DNA of 64,000 bases from Algoriphagus sp. (GTDB lineage Bacteria; Bacteroidota; Bacteroidia; Cytophagales; Cyclobacteriaceae), in NCBI GenBank assembly GCA_021298245.1, contig JAJTDZ010000004.1, positions 1-64,000 of the forward strand, written 5' to 3'. Positions within the stretch are counted from its first letter, which is position 1. The number at the start of each line of letters is the position of its first letter. Positions 42,461-51,444 of the stretch are shown one piece after another. A program made the position numbers and the translations under genes. The notes beneath the pieces are model-generated. The model had not been told where the DNA came from. It made no database searches and saw only the letters and a list, made by a program, of their open reading frames with translations.

Positions 42461-43495
42461 TTACTTCAAACCTTGTTTAACCTGTGGAATAACTTCCTCT
42501 CCCACCAGGGCGATGGATTCACTGAGTTGCTGGTGGCTAAGGCCTGCATTGTCCATTTGAAAAGTAAATCGCTGAATTCCTCCCAAGGAATGGCTATGTC
42601 GAATGATTTTCTCTGCCACTTCCTCAGGACTACCCACCAGGTAGGCTCCTCTAGGGGCATTTTGGGCTTCAAAGTGGCCACGAGTCACTGGAGGCCAGCC
42701 CCGCTCTCTGCCAATGCGGGTAAAGGTTTCTGCATAGCCTGGATAATAACTTTCCACCGCCTCCTCACGGGTCCTAGCCACATACCCCAAAGAATGTAGT
42801 CCCACTTTCAAGTCCTCCTGTGCATAACCGGCCTTGTCTCCTGCCTCTCGGTACAAATCCACTAGGGGACGAAAGCGATGGGTTTCTCCTCCAATCACCG
42901 CTACCATCAAGGGTAGTCCTAAGGAGCCTGCGCGTACAAATGAGGCTGGAGTCCCTCCCACTCCCAACCAAACGGGTAATTTCTGCTGCAAAGGCCTAGG
43001 GTAAATCGCTTGCTCTTGCAATGGAGCGCGAAATCTTCCCCTCCAAGTCACCACTTCTTGCTCGCGAATCTGCAAAAGCAGGTCCAACTTTTCTGCAAAA
43101 AGAGCATCGTAATCTTGAAAACTGAATCCAAAAAGGGGGAAAGCTTCCGAAAATGATCCTCTGCCTACCACGAGTTCGGCCCTTCCTTGGGAGATCAGGT
43201 CTAGGGTAGCAAACTGCTGGAATACCCGAACCGGATCCGCTGCACTGAGTACGGTCACGGCACTGCTTAAACGAATCCGAGAAGTACGAGATGCAGCTGC
43301 CGCCAAGATCACCGAGGTGGCGGAATCCAAAAACTCCTTGCGGTGATGCTCCCCGATGGCAAATACATCTAGACCCTTTTCATCGGCTAACTGGATACGG
43401 TCCAATAATTCTCTTAAGGCATCCTGAGCTGTCCCGACGGGATTACCTTGAGCATCCGTTACAAAAGCGGCAAAGCTATCGATTCCAATTTCCAT
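42461..43495 (-). CDS. LLM class flavin-dependent oxidoreductase (luciferase-like)
   Basis: 344 residues, bacterial-luciferase fold. MEIGIDSFAAFVTDAQG at the N-terminus, LDVFAIGEHHRKEFLDS (active-site His region), TSRIRLSSAVTVLSAADPVRV, AELVVGRGSFSEAFPLFG and PVWLGVGGTPASFVRAG are typical of the TIGR03858-type LLM group. It uses FMNH2 or F420-like cofactor; substrate unknown. Its candidate promoter (TACCTTTG) lies 48 bp upstream. Confidence 0.9.
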   Translation of the reverse strand: MEIGIDSFAAFVTDAQGNPVGTAQDALRELLDRIQLADEKGLDVFAIGEHHRKEFLDSATSVILAAAASRTSRIRLSSAVTVLSAADPVRVFQQFATLDLISQGRAELVVGRGSFSEAFPLFGFSFQDYDALFAEKLDLLLQIREQEVVTWRGRFRAPLQEQAIYPRPLQQKLPVWLGVGGTPASFVRAGSLGLPLMVAVIGGETHRFRPLVDLYREAGDKAGYAQEDLKVGLHSLGYVARTREEAVESYYPGYAETFTRIGRERGWPPVTRGHFEAQNAPRGAYLVGSPEEVAEKIIRHSHSLGGIQRFTFQMDNAGLSHQQLSESIALVGEEVIPQVKQGLK

Positions 43496-43542
43496 GTCAT
43501 AAACCTAGGTAGTCTTGACTAAATCCCCAAGAGATCGGCTAG

Positions 43543-43550
43543 CAAAGGTA
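43543..43550 (-). promoter_or_regulatory. Candidate -7 box for the LLM flavin enzyme gene
   Basis: Reads TACCTTTG on the minus strand, an exact TAnnTTTG match. A CAA (minus TTG) lies 14 bp farther upstream, shorter than usual. Confidence 0.4.
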
Positions 43551-43555
43551 TCTTG

Positions 43556-43588
43556 TTTGCTTTTCAAGTTGAAAAAAGGGTATTTTTA
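43556..43588 (+). promoter_or_regulatory. Candidate promoter for the DUF3820 gene
   Basis: TTTG at 43556-43559, 21-bp spacer, TATTTTTA at 43581-43588 (one mismatch). It ends 5 bp before the ATG, so the transcript would have almost no leader. Confidence 0.4.
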
Positions 43589-43593
43589 GCACT

Positions 43594-43818
43594 ATGAATC
43601 CCAAAATCTTGATCGATATTGTCACACTTAGGATGCCTTTTGGTAAGTACAAAGGAAAGCTGCTCTGCGATATTCCTGAAGATTACCTGGTATGGATGCA
43701 GAAAAAGGGATTCCCCGCTGGACACCTAGGGATGTGCTTGAATACCTTGTATGAAATTCGACTCAATGGATTGGAGGAGTTGATCGTTCAGGTACGGAAA
43801 AACCATAGGTCAATTTAA
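43594..43818 (+). CDS. DUF3820 family protein
   Basis: 74 residues. The family core is clear: TLRMPFGKYKGKLLCDIPEDYLVWMQKKGFPAGHLG, with the conserved Gly-Lys-(Y/H)-Lys-Gly and Pro-x-Tyr-Leu. The family was annotated as a quorum-regulated virulence factor in one species, which is not evidence of that role here. It lies 8 bp before the CPBP gene, same strand, probably co-transcribed. Confidence 0.8.
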   Translation: MNPKILIDIVTLRMPFGKYKGKLLCDIPEDYLVWMQKKGFPAGHLGMCLNTLYEIRLNGLEELIVQVRKNHRSI

Positions 43819-43826
43819 TCTTTACC

Positions 43827-44594
43827 ATGAATTGGATTACTTGGCAACGCGTTCCTGCAAATCATCTTTCCTTTAAAGACCTGAATCAAGAGTGTAATGC
43901 ATTGCTCGGTTACTCCGTTTTTTATATCCTCCTAGCTGTGGGTATTGGAAAGTTGATTCAAGTAGTTCCACTGCCAATCCTAGGTGCTGCAGATTTCATC
44001 CAAGACCTGTGGTATGCACTCGTTTTCAAACTGATTTTTTTACAACTTATTCCTTGCATACTCTTCTTTAAAATTTGGAACTACTCCAGCAAGGACCTGC
44101 TGCTAGACCTTCGTCCTAATCTATTCTCTTGGATCAAAGGGATTTTGCTCATTCTAGCAGGATTTGGACTCAATGTGCGACATATTCCGGCAATTATGGA
44201 ACAGGCTACATTAGTTGATTATCCCACCCTTAGGTGGCTTATCGGGATTTTGTTACCCTTGCTAATCGCGGGATTACCCGAGGAACTTTTTTTCCGGGGA
44301 ATGCTACAAACTCGCTTGGAAAAACGCTGGAATACCCCTCTTGCTATCCTAGTATCAGGACTTTTATTTACCGCTTGGCACCTACCTTCAAGATTTTTTC
44401 TTGCTTCCGGAGTAGAGGGTCAAGCAGGTGACTGGTCATCAATACTCCTAGGAACAGGAATACCTGTATTGTTGGTTAGCCTTTTTTTCGGATGGCATTG
44501 GGCGCGTTACCGCAATCTTCCGCTCTTGATTTGTACCCACTGGGCGATTGATATCCTACCTTCCCTCAGTTCCTTTTTTGGTATCAAAGTTTAG
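43827..44594 (+). CDS. CPBP family intramembrane glutamic endopeptidase
   Basis: 255 residues with about seven membrane helices. The ABI/CPBP motifs are present: EELFFRGML (motif 1, EExxxR), TAWHLPSRF (motif 2) and CTHWAIDI (motif 3), the Glu and His residues forming the active site. Such proteases act on CAAX-like or membrane substrates; some are bacteriocin immunity proteins. The stop overlaps the convergent serine hydrolase gene by 11 bases. Confidence 0.88.
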   Translation: MNWITWQRVPANHLSFKDLNQECNALLGYSVFYILLAVGIGKLIQVVPLPILGAADFIQDLWYALVFKLIFLQLIPCILFFKIWNYSSKDLLLDLRPNLFSWIKGILLILAGFGLNVRHIPAIMEQATLVDYPTLRWLIGILLPLLIAGLPEELFFRGMLQTRLEKRWNTPLAILVSGLLFTAWHLPSRFFLASGVEGQAGDWSSILLGTGIPVLLVSLFFGWHWARYRNLPLLICTHWAIDILPSLSSFFGIKV

Positions 44595-45726
44595 GGATTT
44601 CAATCCACTCATCGTACAAAATTTGGAAAGCTTTTCTGATGACGATATTGAATCCCTCCTCATAGCTAGGGTCACATCCGTTACTAATGACTACAAATCC
44701 ATATTTTTCATTTGGATTAAAAAATAGAGCACTATACAATCCGTAGGCTGATCCTGTATGACCCACCAAATCTACCCCAGGAATCAATTTTTCAGTATGC
44801 CAAAGGGCTAATCCATAGTATTCATCTTCAGAAAAAGGAGTTTGCATTAAAGTGGAGCTTTCTGTTGAAATAATTCGAGAAGTTCCTATTTTCCCGTAAT
44901 TCATGTGCATGATTAGGTATTTCGCTAGGTCTGGGGCAGAAATTTTCATCCCTCCCGTGGGAGAAAAAATAGGGGTTGAATAACCAGAAATATAGGATTT
45001 GAGTTCTTCACTCTTGGAAGAATAGGCCTCTGGGGTGAGTAAGAAAGAGGAGGAATCAGGCAGATACCTGTAAATTTTTGCAAATCTAGAAGAGTCCAAT
45101 ACATCTACATCATACCCTCCATACACCCCAAGCGGCCTAAGGATGTTCTCCTGGATGTAAAGGTCAAATCGCTGCCCAGCATACTTTTCCAATATTGCTC
45201 CCGCCAAATTGAAATTTAAATTGCAGTATTGATACCCCGCCCCAGGCGCATAGGCATTGTAGACTTCCTGCCACCGTGCATTTTTATCTGGATGGGCTAC
45301 ATCAAGCGTAAAATACCCCTGGCTATCGTTTAGACTAGAAGTATGAGAAAGCAGCATGCGTAAAGTAATCACGGTATCCGGGAATTTGGGATTTCGAATC
45401 GGAAACCCAATCAGCTCACTTACGTCATCGTCCAAGGAAAGAATTTTTTTCTCGACCAACTGCAGCAGTCCTGTAGCCGTAAAAGACTTGGAAATGGAAG
45501 CGATACGAAACAAGTCGCTGGTTTGTAAGGGAACTTTTCCTTCCTCTTTCCAGCCTAAAGCTTGGGTATGCACTAGTTTACCCTCCTTGACCACAGCAAT
45601 GGAAAGACCCATAACGGGATGCTCTTGCATCAATTGACTTAGTCGCTGCGTGGTGGACTCTTGGGCATGTAGGGGTAAAACAAAAAATAGCACGCAGCCA
45701 AAAAGGAGGATTTGGATTGTTTTCAT
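44584..45726 (-). CDS. Class C beta-lactamase-like serine hydrolase
   Basis: 380 residues with a signal ending in LPLHAQ, so exported. Serine-hydrolase (PF00144) motifs: SxxK in FRIASISKSFTATG near residue 78, YxN in YQYCNLNF near residue 167, and the HTG triad in GHTGSAYG near residue 315. The family includes esterases, peptidases and penicillin-binding homologues; it should not be called a resistance gene. Convergent overlap with the CPBP gene. Confidence 0.88.
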   Translation of the reverse strand: MKTIQILLFGCVLFFVLPLHAQESTTQRLSQLMQEHPVMGLSIAVVKEGKLVHTQALGWKEEGKVPLQTSDLFRIASISKSFTATGLLQLVEKKILSLDDDVSELIGFPIRNPKFPDTVITLRMLLSHTSSLNDSQGYFTLDVAHPDKNARWQEVYNAYAPGAGYQYCNLNFNLAGAILEKYAGQRFDLYIQENILRPLGVYGGYDVDVLDSSRFAKIYRYLPDSSSFLLTPEAYSSKSEELKSYISGYSTPIFSPTGGMKISAPDLAKYLIMHMNYGKIGTSRIISTESSTLMQTPFSEDEYYGLALWHTEKLIPGVDLVGHTGSAYGLYSALFFNPNEKYGFVVISNGCDPSYEEGFNIVIRKAFQILYDEWIEIPKL

Positions 45727-45791
45727 AAAATAGACTTAGACTGAGCACTCAATATAGAAAATTAAGCGGTTTCTTTAGCTTTATTAGCTTG

Positions 45792-45806
45792 TCAAATTAA
45801 ATTTGA
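45792..45806. promoter_or_regulatory. Palindrome in the serine hydrolase / DUF2975 divergent region
   Basis: TCAAATT-A-AATTTGA, perfect 7-bp arms, 83 bp before the DUF2975 gene. A plausible site for the XRE regulator encoded two genes on. Confidence 0.4.
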
Positions 45807-45888
45807 TTCGATCTGATTTATTTTATTTCACTATTTATTTATTGTTTATCAATAAATTTTTACTGATGTTTGGAAAAATTTTAAAAAT

Positions 45889-46452
45889 ATGAAATCAACA
45901 CCTACCACTTGGAAAGAAAAGTGGACCCAACAACCCACCTTGATGCTGATCACAGTCATCATCTGGTCCATATTTATAGGACTATGCATTCAAGCGGGAA
46001 CTTTGCTCTTTACATTTACTTATAGTTTTTTCAATCCTATAGTAGCTCAGGACCTGTATGAAGGATTGAATTTATATGCCTTGCTTCAACAGGAGGTCTG
46101 GTTTTATGGCGGAATAGTCACCCTTATCCTTTCCATTGCCATTTTGAAGGCACAGCTGTTCTACACTATGATCCGGATTTTCCTAAAGATTGACTTGATT
46201 CATCCCTTTAGTAAGGAAATCGCCAAAATGATTAGCACCCTCAGTTATATTGCCTTTGAAATAGGCTTTTTTCTATTGATTGCAAGAGGCTGTGTCAAAT
46301 GGCTAAGCAAGCGTTCATTCGAACTGGAAGGAATACAATCCTATCTCTCTGGGGCATTTGAATATTTTTTAATAAGCGCACTGATATTTGCCATTGCGCA
46401 AGTCTTTAAGCGAGGCGTTGAAATCCAAGCTGAAAACGAGCTAACTGTCTAA
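45889..46452 (+). CDS. DUF2975 family membrane protein
   Basis: 187 residues with four membrane helices (MLITVIIWSIFIGLCIQ; VWFYGGIVTLILSIAIL; ISTLSYIAFEIGFFLLI; YFLISALIFAIAQVF) and the family pattern of a PFSKEIAKMI loop before helix 3 and FKRGVEIQAENELTV at the end. It is followed after 3 bp by a small XRE regulator, the standard DUF2975-HTH pair seen in many bacteria. The function is unknown; a membrane-tethered control of the regulator is possible. Confidence 0.85.
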   Translation: MKSTPTTWKEKWTQQPTLMLITVIIWSIFIGLCIQAGTLLFTFTYSFFNPIVAQDLYEGLNLYALLQQEVWFYGGIVTLILSIAILKAQLFYTMIRIFLKIDLIHPFSKEIAKMISTLSYIAFEIGFFLLIARGCVKWLSKRSFELEGIQSYLSGAFEYFLISALIFAIAQVFKRGVEIQAENELTV

Positions 46453-46455
46453 ATC

Positions 46456-46668
46456 ATGAGAATTGTAGTCAATCTAGACGTGATGATGGCCAAGCGCAAA
46501 ATGTCCCTCAACGAGCTATCCGAGAAAGTGGACCTGACCCTATCCAACCTATCCATTCTCAAAACGGGCAAAGCCAAAGCTATCCGATTTAGTACACTGA
46601 CCGCCCTTTGCAAGGCGCTAGACTGTCAGCCTGGAGACATCTTGGAATTCGTGGAAGAAACAACATAA
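46456..46668 (+). CDS. Small XRE-family transcriptional regulator (YozG-like)
   Basis: 70 residues, a single Cro/CI helix-turn-helix: NLDVMMAKRKMSLNELSE, VDLTLSNLSILKTGKAKAI, FSTLTALCKALDCQPGDILEF. Partner of the DUF2975 membrane protein, and probable autoregulator at the palindrome upstream. Confidence 0.9.
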   Translation: MRIVVNLDVMMAKRKMSLNELSEKVDLTLSNLSILKTGKAKAIRFSTLTALCKALDCQPGDILEFVEETT

Positions 46669-46704
46669 ACCTCTAGATCAAAGTAGAGGCATCTAGGTTT
46701 TAAA
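46667..46704 (+). terminator. Possible terminator after the XRE gene
   Basis: AAACCTCTAGAT can pair with ATCTAGGTTT (one bulged base) and a short T run follows. An alternative CCTCT/AGAGG stem competes. Confidence 0.4.
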
Positions 46705-46761
46705 TTATATAAACTAATTGATCTACCTAATTTGTATTTTTCTATCCGATTCAATTACAAC

Positions 46762-47388
46762 ATGGTAAAACCCAACCCTCTGATTGACCAATTCCTCCTT
46801 GAAGGATGCATGCGCTGCCCAAAGGGAGCCACTCCAGATTGTAAAGTGCATCGTTGGACGGATATTTTGGAGTTTCTCCGCCAACTCCTCCTAGAAACCG
46901 AACTCCAGGAGGAACGAAAATGGGGAATGCCTACCTACACGCTTCAAGGCAAGAATGTGGTGATTTTAGGGGTTTTTAAGGAGTCCTGTGTGTTGAGTTT
47001 TCTCAAAGGAGGACTTATGGAAGACCCCTACCAGATCCTAGAACGCCCAGGTCCTAATTCCCAGGAAGGACGATTTATTCGTTTTACCCAGCTATCCCAA
47101 GCCCAAGAAATCAAAGGTAAAATCAAGGAATACCTCCTCCAGGCCATAGCCGTGGAACGTTCAGGCAAAAAATCCAGTTCCAAACCTACCATTCAAGTCC
47201 TACCCGAGGAACTCCTGCAAAAATTCGAAGAACATCCCGGTCTGCAAACTGCATTTCTTGCACTCACTCCCGGCAGACAAAGGGGCTATGTAATTCACTT
47301 CTCAGAAGCTAAGCAATCCGCTACACGCCTCAATCGGATAGAAAAGTATGTGCCCAAGATTTTTGCAGGTAAAGGGATGTTGGATTAA
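46762..47388 (+). CDS. YdeI/OmdA-family (DUF1801-like) protein
   Basis: 208 residues. Residues about 5-120 are a DUF1801-type domain (ILEFLRQLLLETELQEERKWGMPTYTLQGKNVVILGVFKES, LSFLKGG), and the C-terminal end holds the YdeI motif (TPGRQRGYVIHFSEAKQSATRLNRIEKYV). Such proteins are widespread and cytoplasmic, with no firm role. The ATG at 46762 is preferred over an in-frame TTG at 46732. Confidence 0.8.
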   Translation: MVKPNPLIDQFLLEGCMRCPKGATPDCKVHRWTDILEFLRQLLLETELQEERKWGMPTYTLQGKNVVILGVFKESCVLSFLKGGLMEDPYQILERPGPNSQEGRFIRFTQLSQAQEIKGKIKEYLLQAIAVERSGKKSSSKPTIQVLPEELLQKFEEHPGLQTAFLALTPGRQRGYVIHFSEAKQSATRLNRIEKYVPKIFAGKGMLD

Positions 47389-47413
47389 TATTCCCTTTTT
47401 TTATAAAATATAC

Positions 47414-48949
47414 CTACGGCAAGGGCTTTACCTCTATCACAAATCGTCGGTAGCGGGTCATGGGATGCTCCCCACTGTCCCGCACTTCTGCTACGACATG
47501 GAGCTGTCCTGAGGAAGTAGGGTGCAGTTGAATCTCCAACTGGTTACCTTCCTGCATCACTAGAGGTTGGGCCTCATAGCTTCCTACTTCCGGATAAATC
47601 CAAAAATGGGTATGGAGATCGTCTCCATCCGGATCACTGGTTTTTACTTCAAGGAGAAGTCTATCCCCTGCTGTTGCCGTTCTATGGGTTTCTCCCAGCG
47701 CTTCTACGACTGGGGGATGATTGGCCTCGGCAACATCCTTAATGCACCAATCCGCCCTTCCTGCAAAATCTTGTTGAATAGCTTCTATCCACCGAATCTG
47801 AGGATAGGTCGCATCCATTTTCTCGGTAAAAGGATTGTAATCCAGGACATCTTTTCCATCTTCCCAACGGTTAGGCTGCTCGGTAGATTGCACCAGCCTA
47901 CCACCCCAGCCACCCCATTGAGGATGTTGAAGGTTGTCCAGGCCTACATCGATCAAATGAAGGTATGCTGGAGAGTCTCCCTCGGAAATAAAGTCATATT
48001 TTCCGAAGGTTCCCCATTGGGAATTGACCAATTTGGTTGGGTCCCCATGGATGTGCTCTTCGTCTCCTGCCTGTACCTGACCATCCCCATAGCTGTAGTA
48101 CTGACTGAGCAAAGGACCATGCCCGTGGAGAATTTCTTCACGCATAAACTTACCCTCTAACAGAAATTGCTGTGCAGGTGGAACTGCTCGTTTCCATGGA
48201 TATGCCAAGCACCAAAACTGACTAGAGTTATAGTAAATTTTTAAATCTGGCCACTGTGGGGCGATATACTTGCGGTAGGTAGCATCCTGATCCAAGATGG
48301 CATAGAGTATGGCTTTTTGAGTGACTTTATTGTAAATCGACTCCCATTCTGGAGTACCCTTGTATTGATCTTCAATGGACTTCAATGCGCGTGCGATGGT
48401 GTTGGTACCACCCCAGACTTGCAGGTATAGGGGTTCCAGGTTGTCGTCTAAAAGCTTTCCTTTGATAAATTCAGAGCCTTCCGTGTCCACAGCCATTTCT
48501 CCCTCAAAATCAATGTTTCCCACGCGCACTACAGATTGTAAGTATTCCTTTGTCGGAAAGCCAGCAGCATGCTGAGACAAGTTGGGATAAACTTCTCCAT
48601 AAGCCTCAAGCAGGGGTTCCATCCAAGTTACCCCAGGCCACCTCAGGGAAGTTTTTGCCCCATACATCTTGCGGGTCATTTCCATTTCTGAAGTGAAAAG
48701 GGTGCCTTTTCCATCTCCCTTGTAGTGCCACATGCTGGAGGAATAAATCAATCCCTCGATGCGAAACTCATTGGCATAGAGCAGCAAGCGAATAAAGGAA
48801 TCTACGTCATCAATTTCCCCATCGGTAGTGATGATGGTGCGGGGCTTGGGTTCACCCTGTCTTGCTCCGGCTAGATTCAACACAGACTGACTTAAAAAAA
48901 GCGATAAACTAAGCTGGATAGCGAATAAAAGCGAAGCAGAGCGATACAT
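47414..48949 (-). CDS. DUF1593 (Sde182-type) nucleoside-hydrolase-like protein
   Basis: 511 residues with a signal peptide (LFAIQLSLSLFLSQSV). Nucleoside-hydrolase-like fold: RTIITTDGEIDDVDSFIRLLLYANEFRIEGLIYSSS resembles the Asp cluster of inosine-uridine hydrolases, then LQVWGGTNTIARALK. A C-terminal Ig-like/cadherin-type domain (about 420-510) follows (ATAGDRLLLEVKTSDPDGDDL). The family is usually found among carbohydrate-degradation genes. It probably acts in the periplasm; the substrate is unknown. Confidence 0.85.
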   Translation of the reverse strand: MYRSASLLFAIQLSLSLFLSQSVLNLAGARQGEPKPRTIITTDGEIDDVDSFIRLLLYANEFRIEGLIYSSSMWHYKGDGKGTLFTSEMEMTRKMYGAKTSLRWPGVTWMEPLLEAYGEVYPNLSQHAAGFPTKEYLQSVVRVGNIDFEGEMAVDTEGSEFIKGKLLDDNLEPLYLQVWGGTNTIARALKSIEDQYKGTPEWESIYNKVTQKAILYAILDQDATYRKYIAPQWPDLKIYYNSSQFWCLAYPWKRAVPPAQQFLLEGKFMREEILHGHGPLLSQYYSYGDGQVQAGDEEHIHGDPTKLVNSQWGTFGKYDFISEGDSPAYLHLIDVGLDNLQHPQWGGWGGRLVQSTEQPNRWEDGKDVLDYNPFTEKMDATYPQIRWIEAIQQDFAGRADWCIKDVAEANHPPVVEALGETHRTATAGDRLLLEVKTSDPDGDDLHTHFWIYPEVGSYEAQPLVMQEGNQLEIQLHPTSSGQLHVVAEVRDSGEHPMTRYRRFVIEVKPLP

Positions 48950-49171
48950 AGGAAATGGAGGTTTGAGAAGAAAAATTTAATACAATCTTAGCAGTTAACC
49001 TAGTTCCAACCCAGGATTTACGGGAAAGGGATTTGCTCCAACTTCCACTACATGCAGGGGTAAGGAAAAAGGCAAAAATTCGCGTAGAATTACCAAAGGA
49101 ATACTGATTCCTCATTGTAAACTTAAAGAAAGCCTACGTTCTTTGTAGAAGAAAGAATATTCCTACCAACC

Positions 49172-50518
49172 ATGCCCCAAGCCACGCTTATCCAGCAAGT
49201 ATCTCTCGTCAACGAAGGCAAAATCCAAGTTACTGACGTCCTCATCCAAGGAGAACGCATCCAAAAAATCGGTTCTATCCCTGCCCAAGACCAGTACCAG
49301 CTCGTGGATGGCCGCGGCAAGTACTTGCTCCCTGGCGTGATCGACGGACAGGTACATTTTAGGGATCCAGGTTTGACCCATAAAGCTGACCTAACTAGCG
49401 AAAGCAAGGCGGCGCTAGCCGGAGGAGTTACTTCTTTCATTGAGATGCCCAATACCCGGCCCAATACCTTGACTCTGGAACTCTGGGCCGATAAATACCA
49501 ATTGGCCTCCACAAAATCCTTGGCCAACTATGGATTTTTATTAGGAATCACAGCTGAGAATTTGGAAGAGGTGCTAAGTTGGGACACCTCCAAGCACCTG
49601 GCCATCACCGACGATGGGCTCTACTTTACAGGAAAAGGCAATATTTTGGCCGATAGGCCAGATATGTTGGAAAAGATTTTTTCCACATACCGAGGATTGA
49701 TTGCCATCCATTCGGAAAAAGAAGAAATTATCGAAAAGAATGAGGAGCTCTACCGTGAAAAATACGGAGAAAATGTACCCATCGCCTGCCATCCTTTGAT
49801 CCGTAGTGAACAAGCCTGCTACGAAGCTAGCGAAAGGGCCATTGGCCTTGCCCAAAAGCATGGGGCCAGATTGCACATCCTCCATTTGAGTACTGCCAAG
49901 GAAACGGGGCTGTTTCGCAACGACATCCCCCTAAAAGATAAAAACATCACTACCGAGGTTTCCGTTCACCATTTGTGGTTTACCGACCAGGATTATGAGC
50001 GCCTGGGCGCCTTGATCAAGTGGAACCCAGCCATCAAAACCCAAAAGGACAAGGATGGCCTACTTGCTGCCCTTTTGGATGACCGCATTGACCTGATTAC
50101 TACCGACCATGCGCCCCATACCCTAGAAGAAAAGCAAAAGCCCTACTTCCAATCCATGTCCGGAGCTCCTCTGGTGCAGCATTCCCTCAATTGTCTCCTT
50201 GAGTTTTACCGCCAAGGGAAAATCAGCTTAGAAAAAATTGTAGAGAAAATGTGTCACAACCCAGCTATCCTCTACCGCATCAAGGATCGGGGGTATATTC
50301 GGGAAGGCTATTTTGCTGACCTAAGCTTGGTGGATCTTCACTCCACGTGGACGGTAAGTAAGGAAAATATCCTGTACAAATGCGGCTGGTCTCCTTTGGA
50401 AGGCACTACCTTCCACAGCAAGGTACTAATGACCTGGGTGAATGGACATCTGGCCTACGACCAAGGCGTATTTCACGAGGAAGTCAAAGGCAAGGCCCTG
50501 GAAGTGCAATCCAACTAA
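49172..50518 (+). CDS. pyrC: Dihydroorotase
   Basis: 448 residues, amidohydrolase fold. It closes carbamoyl-aspartate to dihydroorotate in pyrimidine synthesis. GKYLLPGVIDGQVHFRDPG, EMPNTRPNT, LHILHLST, HHLWFTD and the metal Asp motif TTDHAPHT are all visible. The first metal His of the usual HxH is Gln (QVH). As far as I recall, dihydroorotases from Bacteroidota often have this DxQVH form, so it is likely functional. A DUF6671-like gene follows after 6 bp. Confidence 0.88.
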   Translation: MPQATLIQQVSLVNEGKIQVTDVLIQGERIQKIGSIPAQDQYQLVDGRGKYLLPGVIDGQVHFRDPGLTHKADLTSESKAALAGGVTSFIEMPNTRPNTLTLELWADKYQLASTKSLANYGFLLGITAENLEEVLSWDTSKHLAITDDGLYFTGKGNILADRPDMLEKIFSTYRGLIAIHSEKEEIIEKNEELYREKYGENVPIACHPLIRSEQACYEASERAIGLAQKHGARLHILHLSTAKETGLFRNDIPLKDKNITTEVSVHHLWFTDQDYERLGALIKWNPAIKTQKDKDGLLAALLDDRIDLITTDHAPHTLEEKQKPYFQSMSGAPLVQHSLNCLLEFYRQGKISLEKIVEKMCHNPAILYRIKDRGYIREGYFADLSLVDLHSTWTVSKENILYKCGWSPLEGTTFHSKVLMTWVNGHLAYDQGVFHEEVKGKALEVQSN

Positions 50519-50524
50519 ACCCTT

Positions 50525-51370
50525 ATGCCGGGATTTTTTGAAGGAAGGCAACTCGTCATCGCCAGCATGCACCAGAAAGAGCAGGTTCTACAGCCCCTCC
50601 TAGAAGCGGGTTTGAAGGTCAAGGTAACTGTAGCCAATGGCCTGAATACTGACCTACTGGGCACATTTTCTGGAGAAGTAGCGAGGACTTCAGATCCATT
50701 GACCACGGCGCGCAAAAAATGTGAACTCGCCCTAGAACTTACCGGTTGTGATCTGGCCCTTGCCAGCGAAGGCTCCTTCGGCGCACATCCCTCCGCATTC
50801 TTTCTGCCTGCCAATGAGGAGTGGCTGCTCTTGATGGACCGCAAGCACCAACTGGAAATTCACGCCCGCCATCTGAGCTTAGAAACGAACTTTTCAGGAC
50901 AAGAATTTTCAAATATGGAAGAGTTAGACGCCTTTGCCAGCAAGGTAGGATTCCCAAGTCATGGCCTTATCCTAAGACGAAGCAAGGACCACCTAGAAGG
51001 TATCTTGAAGGGTATCAAAGACCCTGAGCAACTCCGAACAGCTGCCCAACGACTTATAGAAACCCAGGGATCTGGATTTGTTGAAACCGACATGCGAGCC
51101 CTGTTCAACCCCAGTAGAATGCAAGTCATCGGAGAAACAGCCCAAGTCCTGATTCAAAAATTGAATTCTTTTTGCCCCTCCTGCCAGCTGCCTGGTTTTG
51201 CGGTTACGGCAGCAGAACCTGGCCTTCCCTGTAGCCTCTGCGGCACCCCAAGCAGCGCTGCATTGGCTCACCTGCTCGTATGCAGCCACTGCCAACACGA
51301 AGAAAAAGTCTTATTTCCACACGGTAAAATAACAGAGGATCCCCAGTATTGTCAGGTTTGCAATCCCTAA
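50525..51370 (+). CDS. DUF6671-like protein with C-terminal zinc ribbon
   Basis: 281 residues. N-terminal region: LVIASMHQKEQVLQPLLEAG, NTDLLGTFSGEVARTSDP, ALELTGCDLALASEGSFGAHP. Near the end, eight cysteines in four CxxC-type pairs (CPSCQ, CSLCG, CSHCQ, CQVCN) suggest two zinc ribbons. I assign the family from memory only. It sits 6 bp after dihydroorotase, so it may be cotranscribed. Function unknown. Confidence 0.7.
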   Translation: MPGFFEGRQLVIASMHQKEQVLQPLLEAGLKVKVTVANGLNTDLLGTFSGEVARTSDPLTTARKKCELALELTGCDLALASEGSFGAHPSAFFLPANEEWLLLMDRKHQLEIHARHLSLETNFSGQEFSNMEELDAFASKVGFPSHGLILRRSKDHLEGILKGIKDPEQLRTAAQRLIETQGSGFVETDMRALFNPSRMQVIGETAQVLIQKLNSFCPSCQLPGFAVTAAEPGLPCSLCGTPSSAALAHLLVCSHCQHEEKVLFPHGKITEDPQYCQVCNP

Positions 51371-51444
51371 TCCACTTTTCTTCGATATTCCACTTCGCTA
51401 GAATTATTTGGAAAAAGAAGTAAATTGGAGCAAATGCCTGGCTC

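Noticed and set aside
44584-45726. Beta-lactamase resistance gene
   Set aside because: It has the general PF00144 serine-hydrolase motifs, which are shared with many esterases and peptidases; nothing specific to antibiotic breakdown is seen.
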